Assembly (NCBI GenBank): GCA_934593275.1
Contig: CAKTQE010000003.1
Coordinates: 1 to 64,000, forward strand
DNA length: 64,000 nucleotides
Reading direction: 5' to 3'
Source: an uncultured Oscillospiraceae bacterium
GTDB lineage: Bacteria > Bacillota > Clostridia > Oscillospirales > Oscillospiraceae
Positions within the stretch are counted from its first letter, which is position 1, and every line of letters starts with the position of its first letter. Position numbers and translations under genes: made by a program. Below are positions 33,609-42,888 of the stretch, piece by piece. The notes beneath the pieces were generated by a model. It did not search any database, was not told the origin of the DNA, and worked only from the letters and a program-made list of their open reading frames with translations.

Positions 33609-34397
33609 GTGAAACTAGGCGCGCGTATCAAACAGGCCCGGCTGGAAGCGGGGCTGAGCCAGCGGGAGCTGTGCGGAGACCGGATCACCCGGAATATGCT
33701 CTCTCAAATCGAGCATGGTACCGCCAGCCCATCCATGCAGACCCTACGGTATTTGGCCGAACGCCTGGAAAAACCTATAAGTTTCTTCCTGGAAGAATCG
33801 GCGGTAACACCCAATCAGATATTGATGGCCAAGGCCAGACAGGCCTACAGCCGGGGAAACGGCCGGGAGGCCCTGCTTGCCCTGGAGGATTACAGCGGCC
33901 CGGATGAGGCCCTGGACTGGGAACAGGGTCTACTGGGTTTCCTGTGCTGCCTGGAGCAGGCGGAAAAAAATCTGTCCCAGGGCCGGGAACCTGTGGCGGA
34001 AAAGCTGCTGTCTCAGACCTTTCTGTATGACAGCCCCTATATTACCCCGGAGCTGGCCCAGCGTCGGGACCAATTGAGCTTTCGCCTTGGAAAAAAAGAC
34101 ATGCCCCAGAGTTTCCCCTCCCTGGATGAGGAACTGCTGCGCCGTGCCGAGTCTGCTCTGGCAGAGGGAAACACGGAGCGCGCCAACAGCCTTTTGGAAG
34201 CAACGGAGACCCGGGACGAAAGATATTACTTTTTCAGCGGCAGAATCCTGTTTTTGCAGAAAAACTACAGAGCAGCCAGGGACGCCTTTTTAGAATCCGA
34301 GTCCCGGGGGAAAAACTGTGACGACTTTTTGGAGATTTGCTATCGGGAACTGGGGGATTATAAAAGTGCCTATGCCTACGCCAGAAAACAAAAATAA
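33609..34397 (+). CDS. XRE-family regulator with TPR-like C-terminus
   Basis: 262 residues. An N-terminal helix-turn-helix (3-60) reads LGARIKQARLEAGLSQRELC, with TRNMLSQIEHGTASPS in the recognition part. The remaining 190 residues are helical with TPR-like periodicity (AKARQAYSRGNGREALLALED and ESALAEGNTERANSLLEA), as in RggS/PlcR-like or phosphorelay-independent peptide-responsive regulators. The start is GTG 33609 after AAAAAGGAGGGGCCAAT; the ATG one base earlier is immediately followed by a stop. It might bind a peptide or protein signal. It lies just upstream of the surface-glycan locus and could control it, though nothing in the sequence proves this. Confidence 0.85.
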   Translation: MKLGARIKQARLEAGLSQRELCGDRITRNMLSQIEHGTASPSMQTLRYLAERLEKPISFFLEESAVTPNQILMAKARQAYSRGNGREALLALEDYSGPDEALDWEQGLLGFLCCLEQAEKNLSQGREPVAEKLLSQTFLYDSPYITPELAQRRDQLSFRLGKKDMPQSFPSLDEELLRRAESALAEGNTERANSLLEATETRDERYYFFSGRILFLQKNYRAARDAFLESESRGKNCDDFLEICYRELGDYKSAYAYARKQK

Positions 34398-34457
34398 CCG
34401 GGAAACTCCGTAAAAAAGCGTTTCTCCTGAAAAAAGCAACAATTATATGGATGGTTT

Positions 34458-34484
34458 CTTCAAAAAAATATAAATTTTTTGAAG
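34458..34484 (+). terminator. AT-rich hairpin after the XRE regulator
   Basis: CTTCAAAAAA and TTTTTTGAAG (34458-34467 with 34475-34484) form a perfect 10-base-pair stem about 60 bases after the stop. Weak terminator or regulatory hairpin. Confidence 0.45.
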
Positions 34485-34511
34485 AATGTGTGCAATTTAT
34501 GGGAATAGAAC

Positions 34512-34539
34512 TTGAAAATATCGCGCAATGCGGTAGAAT
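34512..34539 (+). promoter_or_regulatory. Promoter of the surface-glycan locus
   Basis: TTGAAA (34512-34517), 16-base spacer, TAGAAT (34534-34539), giving a leader of about 105 bases before the first gene. Confidence 0.6.
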
Positions 34540-34652
34540 ATACCGGAATATGGTGTGATGAAAAAAAGTCGGTGCGCCGTTTCCTTTGGAGCCGCCGACC
34601 AAACCAGGCCGAAATGAGAAAAGATGGGCCTGAGAGGAGTGAAGAACCAAAC

Positions 34653-36605
34653 ATGACAAGAGGAAAAGTCCGCTGGCCGCTGGTGGTCTATGATGTGCTG
34701 ATTCTGCTGGCGGTGGATGTTCTCCTTCTGGGATTCTATCGAAGCAACGAAAGCCTTTCCTGGAGCGGTGTGGCGTTCCATACCATTGTCTCCTTTGTAT
34801 GTGTTTTTTCTGCCAGATGTATCGGGAATATTTACCAGCAGATTTGGCGTTATGGCGGCATTCAATGCTATATTCGGCTCCTGCTGGTGGATGCCGCTGG
34901 GTTCCTGGTGTTTCTTGCCATCGAACTGGGCGTCCGGGTCTACTACCCCATTGAGCAGGTGACTTTTGCCCGACTGGTTTCCATTTCCAGTATCAATTTG
35001 TTGATGTCTCTGTCCATGCGGATGTTCTACCGGTACGCCTTTAAGTGCGGAACGGAGGACACATCCATGGGCAGATTCTTGCGGATTTGTCTGCGCATTT
35101 TCGCCGGTGAGGAAATGATCCACGAGGTGGACAGGGAAAAGCGAATCAAGGTCGCCATCATCGGCGCGGGCCGTGTGGGCGTGAATCTGGCGGAAGAACT
35201 GCTTGCGAACAGTGCTTCCAGCTATGTACCCAGATGTTTTGTGGATTCCAACGATGAGAAAGCCGGTAAGGAAATTCATGGCATTCCCGTATGGAAAGAA
35301 GATGACGGAACGGTTGAGCGGCTTCACAAAGTAGAGGTTCAGGAGGTGGTGTTTGCCATCCCCAATATGAACGATGAGAAAAAGCGCAGCCTCTGCAAAA
35401 TGTACATGGATGGCGGATTCAAGGTCAAGGTCTATGATTATCCCGTGATCCAGAGTGCCGGACAAAAGCGGCACCTCCGGGATTTTGATATTGAGGAACT
35501 ATTGTTCCGCAAGCCCATTACCATTTCTGATCCCCGCACCAGTGCCTATTATCGGGATAAGGTAGTCCTGATCACCGGCGGTGGCGGTTCCATAGGCTCA
35601 GAACTGTGCCGCCAGTTGGCAAAAATGGAACCCCGGCAGATCATTCTCCTGGACATTTACGAGAACGGGGTATATGATATTCAGCAGGAATTGAAAATCG
35701 CCTATGGTGAACAGCTGAATTTGCAGCTGGAAATCTGTTCCATTACCAATCGCAGAGCTTTGGAGCGGGTTTTTGTCCGTTATAAGCCCCAAATCGTCAT
35801 CAACGCCGCGGCCCATAAGCATGTGCCGTTGATGGAAAAGAACTGCGTTGAAGCGATTTATAATAATGTATTCGGCACCCGAAACCTGATCGACTGCTGT
35901 GAGGCTTACGGGGCGGAGCGAATGATGATGGTCTCCACAGACAAGGCGGTAAACCCCACCAACGTTATGGGTGCCACCAAGAGAATGTGCGAAATGCTGG
36001 TCCAAAGCGCGGCCACCTGGGGGCGGGTCAATTACAGTGCCACCCGGTTTGGAAACGTCCTTGGTTCTGCCGGTTCCGTCATTCCTCTTTTTAAGCGGCA
36101 GATCGCCAGCGGCGGACCTGTGACGCTGACGGACAAACGGATCATCCGCTACTTTATGACCATCCCGGAAGCTTCCCAGCTGGTGCTGGAATCCGGCCCC
36201 ATGGCCAAAAACGGAGAGATGTTCGTGCTGGATATGGGCCAGCCGGTGAAAATTCTGGAATTGGCGGAGAACATGATCCGCCTCTCCGGTGCCCAGGGCA
36301 TTGAAATCATGGAAACCGGTCTGCGGCCCGGTGAAAAGCTTTATGAGGAGCTTCTGGTAAAAACCGAGGAACTGGATAAAACGGACAATCGCCTGATTTT
36401 CATTGAAAAGGATTGCCCCCTACCCCGGGAGGAGATGGACCGCCGCATGGAACTTTTAGCCCGGGCTGTGGAGAGCGGCAGCGATGCCAAGGCCCGAAAG
36501 GCCCTCAAACAGGCAGTACCCACCTACCGTTCCCCGGAGGAGGTCAACGCCAGTGCGGAGCAGTCTGAGGAAATGAAAATGCAGCGGGAAACCGTCTGCG
36601 TGTGA
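34653..36605 (+). CDS. Membrane UDP-N-acetylhexosamine 4,6-dehydratase (PglF/CapD/EpsC-like)
   Basis: 650 residues. Four N-terminal membrane helices (about 10-120), a first nucleotide-binding region (AIIGAGRVGVNLAEEL near residue 167), then the catalytic short-chain dehydrogenase domain with GGGGSIGSELCRQL near 306 and STDKAVNPTNVMGATKRMCE near 425. Members of this type remove water from UDP-GlcNAc to give the 4-keto-6-deoxy sugar, the first step to bacillosamine-like sugars. The start at 34653 follows GAGGAGTGAAGAACCAAAC; an in-frame ATG at 34614 is possible. It opens a 26-kb plus-strand glycan locus and is followed by PglE- and PglC-like genes. Confidence 0.93.
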   Translation: MTRGKVRWPLVVYDVLILLAVDVLLLGFYRSNESLSWSGVAFHTIVSFVCVFSARCIGNIYQQIWRYGGIQCYIRLLLVDAAGFLVFLAIELGVRVYYPIEQVTFARLVSISSINLLMSLSMRMFYRYAFKCGTEDTSMGRFLRICLRIFAGEEMIHEVDREKRIKVAIIGAGRVGVNLAEELLANSASSYVPRCFVDSNDEKAGKEIHGIPVWKEDDGTVERLHKVEVQEVVFAIPNMNDEKKRSLCKMYMDGGFKVKVYDYPVIQSAGQKRHLRDFDIEELLFRKPITISDPRTSAYYRDKVVLITGGGGSIGSELCRQLAKMEPRQIILLDIYENGVYDIQQELKIAYGEQLNLQLEICSITNRRALERVFVRYKPQIVINAAAHKHVPLMEKNCVEAIYNNVFGTRNLIDCCEAYGAERMMMVSTDKAVNPTNVMGATKRMCEMLVQSAATWGRVNYSATRFGNVLGSAGSVIPLFKRQIASGGPVTLTDKRIIRYFMTIPEASQLVLESGPMAKNGEMFVLDMGQPVKILELAENMIRLSGAQGIEIMETGLRPGEKLYEELLVKTEELDKTDNRLIFIEKDCPLPREEMDRRMELLARAVESGSDAKARKALKQAVPTYRSPEEVNASAEQSEEMKMQRETVCV

Positions 36606-36625
36606 TCAAGACTAGGAGGAAAACG

Positions 36626-36734
36626 ATGGAAGCAGCAAACGAAAAAAGAAGGACAAATCTGCGGTTCTTGCTTCTGGCGACACTATGATTTGTATTGCGA
36701 TTTTCGGTTGCTTTCAGGCTCTATAGCAGCCATT
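36626..36734 (+). pseudogene. Broken small membrane-protein ORF
   Basis: After AGGAGGAAAACG, an ATG at 36626 opens 20 codons (ending RFLLLATL) before TGA at 36688. In the next frame the hydrophobic run continues as MICIAIFGCFQAL to a TAG near 36726. A frameshift would therefore join two halves of one membrane helix. It could be a decayed small protein or a leader peptide; the strong ribosome site argues that something is translated. Confidence 0.4.
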
Positions 36735-36856
36735 AGCCCATGCGTATGCAGCCTGTGCAGTTTGTGGCATAGGTTGAAAATTGGTTGCAGTGGATCCATT
36801 ACCGTTTTGCAAAGAGCTTACCCATTCATTTATTGAGAATGGAAAGGATGATTGAA

Positions 36857-38899
36857 ATGAAAGAGAACTATTTGTTCAACAGAAGAAACGCAGTAAAAGC
36901 ATTGATGATGCTCTTTGACGCTGTGGCGGTGAATCTGGCCTATTTTCTTGCGCTGGTATTGCGATACTACATGATGTTCCATTTTAACGCTGAGGCGACA
37001 CGGTTTGTTGAGTTTTTTTGGAAAACTGCTCCGTGGTATAGCGTTATTTGCGTTGTCGTATTTTATATATTCCGACTTTACAATACGATATGGAAATTCG
37101 GTGGTCTGCGTGATTTGAACCGAATTTTTATGGCATGTATTGTTACGGCACTGATTCAAGTTGCTGGTACGATACTCTTTTTTGAACGAATGTCTCTGAG
37201 CTACTACACCCTTGGTGCGGCAATCCAATTGGTGCTTATCGTTTGTGGCCGCTTTGCCTATCGCCTTTATTTATTGGAACGCAATTCGGCTGAAGCGCAG
37301 TGGAAAGCCAGGACCAATGTCATGGTGATTGGTTTGGACGGAATCGGCTATTTTGCTCGGAAGCACGTGGAACAGGATGGTTCCATGAAGGTAGTCTGCC
37401 TGGCCAGCAAAAGCAAAGAATGGCCCAATCAGTATATTAACGGTGTTCCGGTTGTTAGTGGCTTGTCCAATTTGGATCAGGCCATTAAGAAGAATAAAGT
37501 TGATTATGTTGTAATCGCGGATGAAAAACTGACCGTAGAAGAAAGAAATCGAATCAAAAAAATCTGTGATGAACAGAAAGTTGAAGTGCAGGACTTTATC
37601 GAGTTTGTCCGGAATGATAATGAAGCGGTCACACCTATTCCTGCGGTAAAGAATGAGGGGGGACGCAGGATGATTCCTTTCAGTCCTCCCGATATCACAG
37701 ACGCAGAGATCGAGGAAGTCGCCCGAGCAATGAAATCCGGCTGGATCACTACCGGACCCCGCACTAAGGAGTTGGAGCGAAAGCTGGCGGATTTTTGCCA
37801 TACGTCTAAGGTGGTTTGTCTCAACTCTGCTACCGCGGCAGAGGAACTGAATTTCCGTGTCTGCGGTATTGGTCCCGGAGATGAAGTGATCGTCCCGGCC
37901 TATACCTATACCGCCTCTGCCTCGGCGGCAATCCATTGTGGGGCAAAGGTCATTTTCGTGGATAGCCAAAAGGACAACTGCGAGATGGACTATGAGAAAG
38001 TAGCAGCTGCCATTACAGAGAAGACCAAGGCTGTTGTTGCTGTGGACCTTGGCGGCATTGTGGCTGACTATGATAAGTTGTACGCAGCTGTAGAGAGCAA
38101 GCGTTCTCTGTTCCGGCCCAAGCAGGGCGATGGCCTGGGAGCCAGGATTCAGCAGACCATTGGCCGGGTCTTGGTGTTTGCGGATTGCGCCCATGCGCTG
38201 GGTGCCCAGTGGCACGGGAAAATGGCCGGAGAGATTGCGGACTTCACGGATTTCTCTTTCCATGCTGTAAAGAACTTTACCACCGCTGAGGGTGGTGCTG
38301 CCACCTGGCGGGATATTCCCGGTATTGACAATGAGGAAATGTACCACCAGTACCAGCTCTACAGCCTCCATGGCCAGAGTAAGGATGCCCTGGCAAAGAC
38401 CAAGTTGGGAGCCTGGGAATATGACATCGTTGGGCCTTGGTACAAGTGCAATATGACGGATATTATGGCCGCCATCGGTCTGAAGCAGTTTGACCGCTAT
38501 CCCGGCCTGGTTGCCAGAAGACATGCGATCATTCAGAAGTACGATACCATTTGTGACGAACTTGGGGTCATGCACCTGAGCCACGAGGGGCCGGACTTCC
38601 GTTCTTCCGGTCATCTGTATATTACCCGTATTCCTGGAATTACACTGGAGCAGCGGCAGGAAATCATCGTTAAACTGGCAGAATTGGGCGTATCCACCAA
38701 TGTGCATTATAAACCTTTGCCCATGATGACGGCATATAAGGCGTATGGTTGGAATATCCAGGATTTCCCCAATGCCTATGATTATTATCATAACCTCATC
38801 ACACTGCCTCTGCATACCTGTTTGACCGATGAGGACGTGGATTATGTCTGCCAGTGTTTCAAGCAGGTAGTGGCGGAGTATGTCAAGACACCTGTTTAA
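36857..38899 (+). CDS. Fusion of a CapD-type membrane/nucleotide-binding half with a DegT aminotransferase
   Basis: 680 residues. Residues 1-140 hold four membrane helices (MMLFDAVAVNLAYFLALVL and following) like the front of PglF/EpsC. Residues 150-255 are a CoA-binding-type Rossmann region (NVMVIGLDGIGYF) without the catalytic dehydratase domain. Residues 272-675 are a complete DegT/DnrJ/EryC1 aminotransferase with PLP lysine K472 in FSFHAVKNFTTAEGG and NSATAAEEL near 323. It should turn the 4-keto sugar from the preceding enzyme into the 4-amino sugar, as PglE does, but at the membrane. The start at 36857 has AAAGGATGATTGAA. I know of PglF and PglE as separate proteins; this arrangement is unusual. 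Confidence 0.88.
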   Translation: MKENYLFNRRNAVKALMMLFDAVAVNLAYFLALVLRYYMMFHFNAEATRFVEFFWKTAPWYSVICVVVFYIFRLYNTIWKFGGLRDLNRIFMACIVTALIQVAGTILFFERMSLSYYTLGAAIQLVLIVCGRFAYRLYLLERNSAEAQWKARTNVMVIGLDGIGYFARKHVEQDGSMKVVCLASKSKEWPNQYINGVPVVSGLSNLDQAIKKNKVDYVVIADEKLTVEERNRIKKICDEQKVEVQDFIEFVRNDNEAVTPIPAVKNEGGRRMIPFSPPDITDAEIEEVARAMKSGWITTGPRTKELERKLADFCHTSKVVCLNSATAAEELNFRVCGIGPGDEVIVPAYTYTASASAAIHCGAKVIFVDSQKDNCEMDYEKVAAAITEKTKAVVAVDLGGIVADYDKLYAAVESKRSLFRPKQGDGLGARIQQTIGRVLVFADCAHALGAQWHGKMAGEIADFTDFSFHAVKNFTTAEGGAATWRDIPGIDNEEMYHQYQLYSLHGQSKDALAKTKLGAWEYDIVGPWYKCNMTDIMAAIGLKQFDRYPGLVARRHAIIQKYDTICDELGVMHLSHEGPDFRSSGHLYITRIPGITLEQRQEIIVKLAELGVSTNVHYKPLPMMTAYKAYGWNIQDFPNAYDYYHNLITLPLHTCLTDEDVDYVCQCFKQVVAEYVKTPV

Positions 38900-38995
38900 G
38901 GGAGAAGGAGTGCATCTGCGGTGGCTGTGAATCACACTTTGAGCGGATGCAAAAGGGACAGTGACTTTGACTGCTGCCCGGAAGGAGAATGAGGT

Positions 38996-39709
38996 TTGCT
39001 GAGAAGATGGGAGGAACTTCCGGAGGCCATGCGCTGCCCGGAAGTACGGGAATACTACGATATTTTGCGGAAACGGCAGGGGAGCTTGCTGTTAAAGCGA
39101 GGTTTCGACATTGTGGCAGGACTGTGTGTGCTGGTACTGACGGCCATTCCTATGGTCGTTATTGCGGTACTCATTAAACGGGATTCTCCCGGTCCGGTGT
39201 TCTACCGCCAGGAGCGGGTGACGGCCTACGGAAAGAAATTCCGTATCCATAAATTCCGTACCATGGTCAGCAACGCCGATAAAATCGGTACGGCAGTTAC
39301 CGTGGGCAATGATAGCCGAATCACCAAAATCGGCGCAAAACTCCGGGGTTGCCGCTTGGACGAACTGCCCCAGGTTTTTGATGTGCTCAGCGGCGACATG
39401 AGCTTCGTAGGCACTCGCCCGGAGGCAACGAAATATGTAGAACAATACAGACCTGAATACTATGCTACCCTGCTGCTCCCTGCCGGCATCACCAGCGAGG
39501 CCAGCATTCTCTATAAGGACGAAGCAACCCTCCTGGATGGAGCGGAAGATGTGGACCGTACCTATATGGAAAAAGTCTTGCCTGGAAAGATGAAATACAA
39601 CCTGGATAGTATCCGTGGCTTTAGCTTCCTGGGAGAGTTGGCGACAATGTTCCGCACAGTAGGGGCGATATTGGGGTTGGAGTATTCGGATAAGGAGATA
39701 CCTGTATGA
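38996..39709 (+). CDS. Initiating sugar-1-phosphate transferase (PglC/WcaJ-like)
   Basis: 237 residues. One hydrophobic re-entrant helix (about 43-60) is followed by the bacterial sugar transferase core: KRDSPGPVFYRQERV, then FRIHKFRTM, LRGCRLDELPQ, and GTRPEATKY. It transfers a sugar phosphate from UDP-sugar to undecaprenyl phosphate on the cytoplasmic face, starting the repeat unit. The sugar is likely the 4-amino (or acetamido) product of the two previous genes, although no PglD-type acetyltransferase lies beside them. It starts with TTG at 38996 after GAAGGAG; a nearby ATG is out of frame. It overlaps the next gene by four bases. Confidence 0.93.
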   Translation: MLRRWEELPEAMRCPEVREYYDILRKRQGSLLLKRGFDIVAGLCVLVLTAIPMVVIAVLIKRDSPGPVFYRQERVTAYGKKFRIHKFRTMVSNADKIGTAVTVGNDSRITKIGAKLRGCRLDELPQVFDVLSGDMSFVGTRPEATKYVEQYRPEYYATLLLPAGITSEASILYKDEATLLDGAEDVDRTYMEKVLPGKMKYNLDSIRGFSFLGELATMFRTVGAILGLEYSDKEIPV

Positions 39710-40476
39710 TCGATGGCCTTGTATCTATTATTATGCCTTCCTGGAATACAGGGCGGTTTATTGGAGAGTCCATCCAGTCTGTATTAAATCAGTCCTACCG
39801 GAATTGGGAACTCATCATCGTGGACGATTGCTCTACAGATCATACGGATGAAGTGGTTGCATCCTTTCAGGATGAGCGTATTCGATACTTCCATAATGAA
39901 CACAATTCCGGTGCTGCTTTAACTCGGAACTATGCCCTCCGGGAGGCTAGAGGCGAGTGGATCGCATTTCTGGATTCTGATGATTTGTGGGAACCGGAGA
40001 AATTGGAGCATCAGATCAAGTTCATGGTGGATAACGGATACAGCTTGTCCTATACCGAGTATGAGAAAATCGATGAGGCTTCCCAGCCTTTGAATATCTA
40101 TGTTTCCGGGCCTGAAACGGTCAACAAGCGGAAGATGTATCATTATGATTATATCGGCCAGCTGACCATGATGTACAGTGCCAAACATTTTGGCTTGGTC
40201 CAAATCAAGGACATCAAAAAGAACAATGACTATGCGATCCGACTCCAGCTATTCCGGCAGTCGGATACCTGCGCCTATCTTTTAAAGGAAAATTTGGCAA
40301 AGTATCGCATCCGAAAGGTCAGCATCAGCCACGATAAATTCAAAAGAAAGTTCAAAAGCCACTTTGATCTGTTCCATGTATGTGACGAAAAAACGGCCCC
40401 GGTAGCCCTATGGCTGGCATGCTGGAATATGTGGTTTGGATTGATGAAGAAGAAAAAGTACGAAAAGTGCTATTAG
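39706..40476 (+). CDS. Glycosyltransferase family 2
   Basis: 256 residues, GT-A fold. The N-terminus reads VSIIMPSWNTGRFIGESIQSVLNQ, with WELIIVDDCSTDHT for nucleotide binding and LDSDDLW as the DxD metal site. After about residue 150 the sequence diverges, ending in a basic, aromatic tail that may touch the membrane. It would add the second sugar to the lipid-linked primer. Donor and linkage cannot be told. It overlaps the initiating transferase (ATGA), so their products are probably made together. Confidence 0.9.
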   Translation: MIDGLVSIIMPSWNTGRFIGESIQSVLNQSYRNWELIIVDDCSTDHTDEVVASFQDERIRYFHNEHNSGAALTRNYALREARGEWIAFLDSDDLWEPEKLEHQIKFMVDNGYSLSYTEYEKIDEASQPLNIYVSGPETVNKRKMYHYDYIGQLTMMYSAKHFGLVQIKDIKKNNDYAIRLQLFRQSDTCAYLLKENLAKYRIRKVSISHDKFKRKFKSHFDLFHVCDEKTAPVALWLACWNMWFGLMKKKKYEKCY

Positions 40477-40484
40477 AGGTTTAC

Positions 40485-41516
40485 ATGAAAAAGGTCTGTG
40501 TGATTGGCCATTTCGGGTTTGGTAAAGAAATGCTGAATGGGCAAACCATCAAAACAAAGATCGTTGCGGCGGAGCTGGAAAAACAGCTTGGCTGTGAGCA
40601 AATCATGAAGATTGATACCCACGGCGGGGCCAGGGTATTACCAAAAGTGATGATACAGATGGCAAGAGCCTTTAGAAGTTGCGAGAATATCATCATTCTC
40701 CCTGCTCAGAATGGTGTCCGTATTTTTCCTCCACTATGTGTGGTGTTTCGTAAGTTGTATCAAAGAAAACTTCACTATATTGTAATCGGTGGATGGCTGG
40801 ATCATTTTCTGGAAAGGAACCCACGCTTTCTAAAAGCATTAGATTCCTTTACCGCGATTTACGTTGAAACCCGAACAATGATGCAGGACCTGGAGAAAAG
40901 GGGGTTGCGTAATCTCTGTATTCTTCCAAACTTCAAGGACATTCATATTTTGGCAGAAGATGAACTGGTTTATCCCACCGGAGAACCCTACCGCCTATGT
41001 ACGTTTTCCCGAGTAATGAAGGAAAAGGGAATTGAGGATGCAGTTGATGCGGTCAAGGCCGTTAACGAGAAATACGGAAGGACCGTCTATACCCTGGATA
41101 TCTATGGTCAAATCGATGCCGAACAGACAAAGTGGTTTGAAGGTTTGAAAGCAACTTTTCCGGGTTATGTGCGGTATAAGGGCTTGGTCCCATTTGATAA
41201 AACGGTAGAGATTTTGAAGATTTACTATGCTCTTCTTTTTCCTACATACTATAGCGGAGAAGGATTTGCCGGTACGCTGCTGGATGCAATGTCGGCAGGC
41301 GTCCCAGTGATAGCAAGCGATTGGAAATACAATTCAGAAGTAATTGTCCCGAACAAGACAGGTATTTTGTTTTTTCCTAAGGACGTTACAGCACTTGCAC
41401 GAGCCTTAGAATCATCAATGTCTGGGAATTTGAATGAAATGAGAAGCACATGTATCTATGAGGCACAAAAATATGCGTCTGATACTGTTATTCAAGTGGT
41501 GTTGGAGCATTTATAG
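40485..41516 (+). CDS. Glycosyltransferase family 4
   Basis: 343 residues, GT-B fold. The N-terminal half starts KVCVIGHFGFGKEMLNGQTIKT; the C-terminal half has the donor-binding blocks YRLCTFSRVMKEKGIEDAV, the conserved GEGF motif in YYSGEGFAGTLLDAMSAGVPVIA, and PNKTGILF. The latter corresponds to the E-x7-E motif of GT4 enzymes in part. Its start at 40485 is nine bases after the previous stop, with AGAGGTTTAC before it; an internal in-frame start upstream overlaps the preceding gene. Sugar specificity is unknown. The last 100 bases become more AT-rich, an early sign of the mosaic composition of this locus. Confidence 0.9.
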   Translation: MKKVCVIGHFGFGKEMLNGQTIKTKIVAAELEKQLGCEQIMKIDTHGGARVLPKVMIQMARAFRSCENIIILPAQNGVRIFPPLCVVFRKLYQRKLHYIVIGGWLDHFLERNPRFLKALDSFTAIYVETRTMMQDLEKRGLRNLCILPNFKDIHILAEDELVYPTGEPYRLCTFSRVMKEKGIEDAVDAVKAVNEKYGRTVYTLDIYGQIDAEQTKWFEGLKATFPGYVRYKGLVPFDKTVEILKIYYALLFPTYYSGEGFAGTLLDAMSAGVPVIASDWKYNSEVIVPNKTGILFFPKDVTALARALESSMSGNLNEMRSTCIYEAQKYASDTVIQVVLEHL

Positions 41517-41539
41517 TAAAATAGTAAAGGATCATACAT

Positions 41540-42646
41540 ATGAAAAGACTGCTTTGCATTGTTTCCGCAATGAACACCGGGGGTGCGGAAACATTTTTGA
41601 TGAAAATGTATCGGTCGCTGGATCGTGAAAAATATCAGATGGATTTTTGTGTCAATAGTGACGAGAATTTCTATGAGCAAGAGATTCTTAAAATGGGCGG
41701 AAAAATTTATAAGATTTCTGCAAAGTCTCAAAACGTGCTCAAGTGGCATCAGGAACTAAAGCAGGTTGTGCATGAGAACGGGTATCAGTATGTGATTCGT
41801 GTCTGTGAGCATTCCTTAGCGGCGTTGGATTTGCTTGTGGCCCGTGAGGGCGGTGCGAAACAGTTGATCATGCGCTCCAGCAATACGGGATCTGGCGGTA
41901 AAATAACCACAGTGGTTCATAGATGCTTCCGCTTTCTTCCTCAGACCGTTCCAACGGTTAAACTGGCACCCTCTACCGAGGCTGCGGAATATACCTTTGG
42001 AAAAGGGTGTATCGGGCGGGGCGAGGCGTTTCTTTTGCACAACGCTATTGACACGAGCGTATATTGTTTTGACGAAAACGGTAGAGAGCGACTGCGCAAA
42101 GAGATGGGGCTGGAAGATAAGTTTGTAGTCGGCCATGTGGGCCGTTTCAACCAACAGAAAAACCATGCGTTTCTGATTGACGTTTTTCAGGAACTCCATA
42201 ATAGGAACCCCCAGGCCAGATTGGTTTTGGTAGGAAAGGGGGAGCTGGAACAAGCGGTGCGGCAGAAAGTTTGTGCTCTCGGGCTGGAAGAATACGTGAT
42301 TTTTACCGGAGTCCGCCAGGATATTCCGCAATTGTTGTCAGCTTTTGACGTGTTCCTTTTTCCATCTCTGTATGAGGGAATGCCCAATACAGTCATTGAG
42401 GCCCAGGCGACAGGGCTGCCTTGTGTAATATCGGATACTATTACGCAACAAGCAAGAATTACAGATCTTATCCGTTTTTGCTCACTTCAGTCCTCAGTAT
42501 TGACTTGGGCTGACGCTTGCTTAAAAGTAACAAGCGTTAATCGTGCAAAGTACAGTAATACATTGATAGAGGCTGGATATGACATTAGTGCTGTTGTGCC
42601 ACAATTTGTAAAATGGACATTTGGGTGCAATACTGAAAACAGTTGA
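41540..42646 (+). CDS. Glycosyltransferase family 4
   Basis: 368 residues, GT-B. It has the acceptor-side MNTGGAETFLMKMYRSL motif, then VGHVGRFNQQKNHAFLIDVF and FLFPSLYEGMPNTVIEAQATGLPCV, containing the EGxPxxxxE retaining-GT signature. Its last 70 codons are AT-rich and the C-terminus is short compared with related enzymes. After the stop comes a 242-base gap. It probably extends the repeat unit with a further sugar. Similar to the enzyme at 46472, to which it may be paralogous (same GGAET start and EGxPxT motif). Confidence 0.92.
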   Translation: MKRLLCIVSAMNTGGAETFLMKMYRSLDREKYQMDFCVNSDENFYEQEILKMGGKIYKISAKSQNVLKWHQELKQVVHENGYQYVIRVCEHSLAALDLLVAREGGAKQLIMRSSNTGSGGKITTVVHRCFRFLPQTVPTVKLAPSTEAAEYTFGKGCIGRGEAFLLHNAIDTSVYCFDENGRERLRKEMGLEDKFVVGHVGRFNQQKNHAFLIDVFQELHNRNPQARLVLVGKGELEQAVRQKVCALGLEEYVIFTGVRQDIPQLLSAFDVFLFPSLYEGMPNTVIEAQATGLPCVISDTITQQARITDLIRFCSLQSSVLTWADACLKVTSVNRAKYSNTLIEAGYDISAVVPQFVKWTFGCNTENS

Positions 42647-42678
42647 TAGAAGAAAGACAAAGGGAAGCTCCTTTGATA

Positions 42679-42783
42679 ATGTACATATACAACGGCCTTT
42701 TACTGCCTGTGTATGGCATGTTGTTCAGTATTTTCTTTTATTTCAATAATAGACTTTTCGGGCATGATGTCAAGATTGCATAG
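42679..42783 (+). pseudogene. Short hydrophobic ORF, possible polymerase remnant
   Basis: 34 codons from the ATG at 42679 to TAG 42783: a hydrophobic segment with LLLPVYGMLFSIFFYF followed by NNRLFGHD. A weak GGGAAG site lies 12 bases upstream. The rest of the gap (42784-42888) has stops in all frames. An N-terminal membrane helix alone, in a locus that lacks a Wzy, is what a degraded polymerase or flippase would leave. This is a guess; nothing else is recognisable in the gap. Confidence 0.3.
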
Positions 42784-42888
42784 AACGGCATAACTACTAT
42801 AAATAAATTAGTGCCGTATGCGGTGTGCCTCTAAGTATAATTCTAATCAACTTTTATAAAAGACATTATAGTGGGCAGGGAATCTGAA

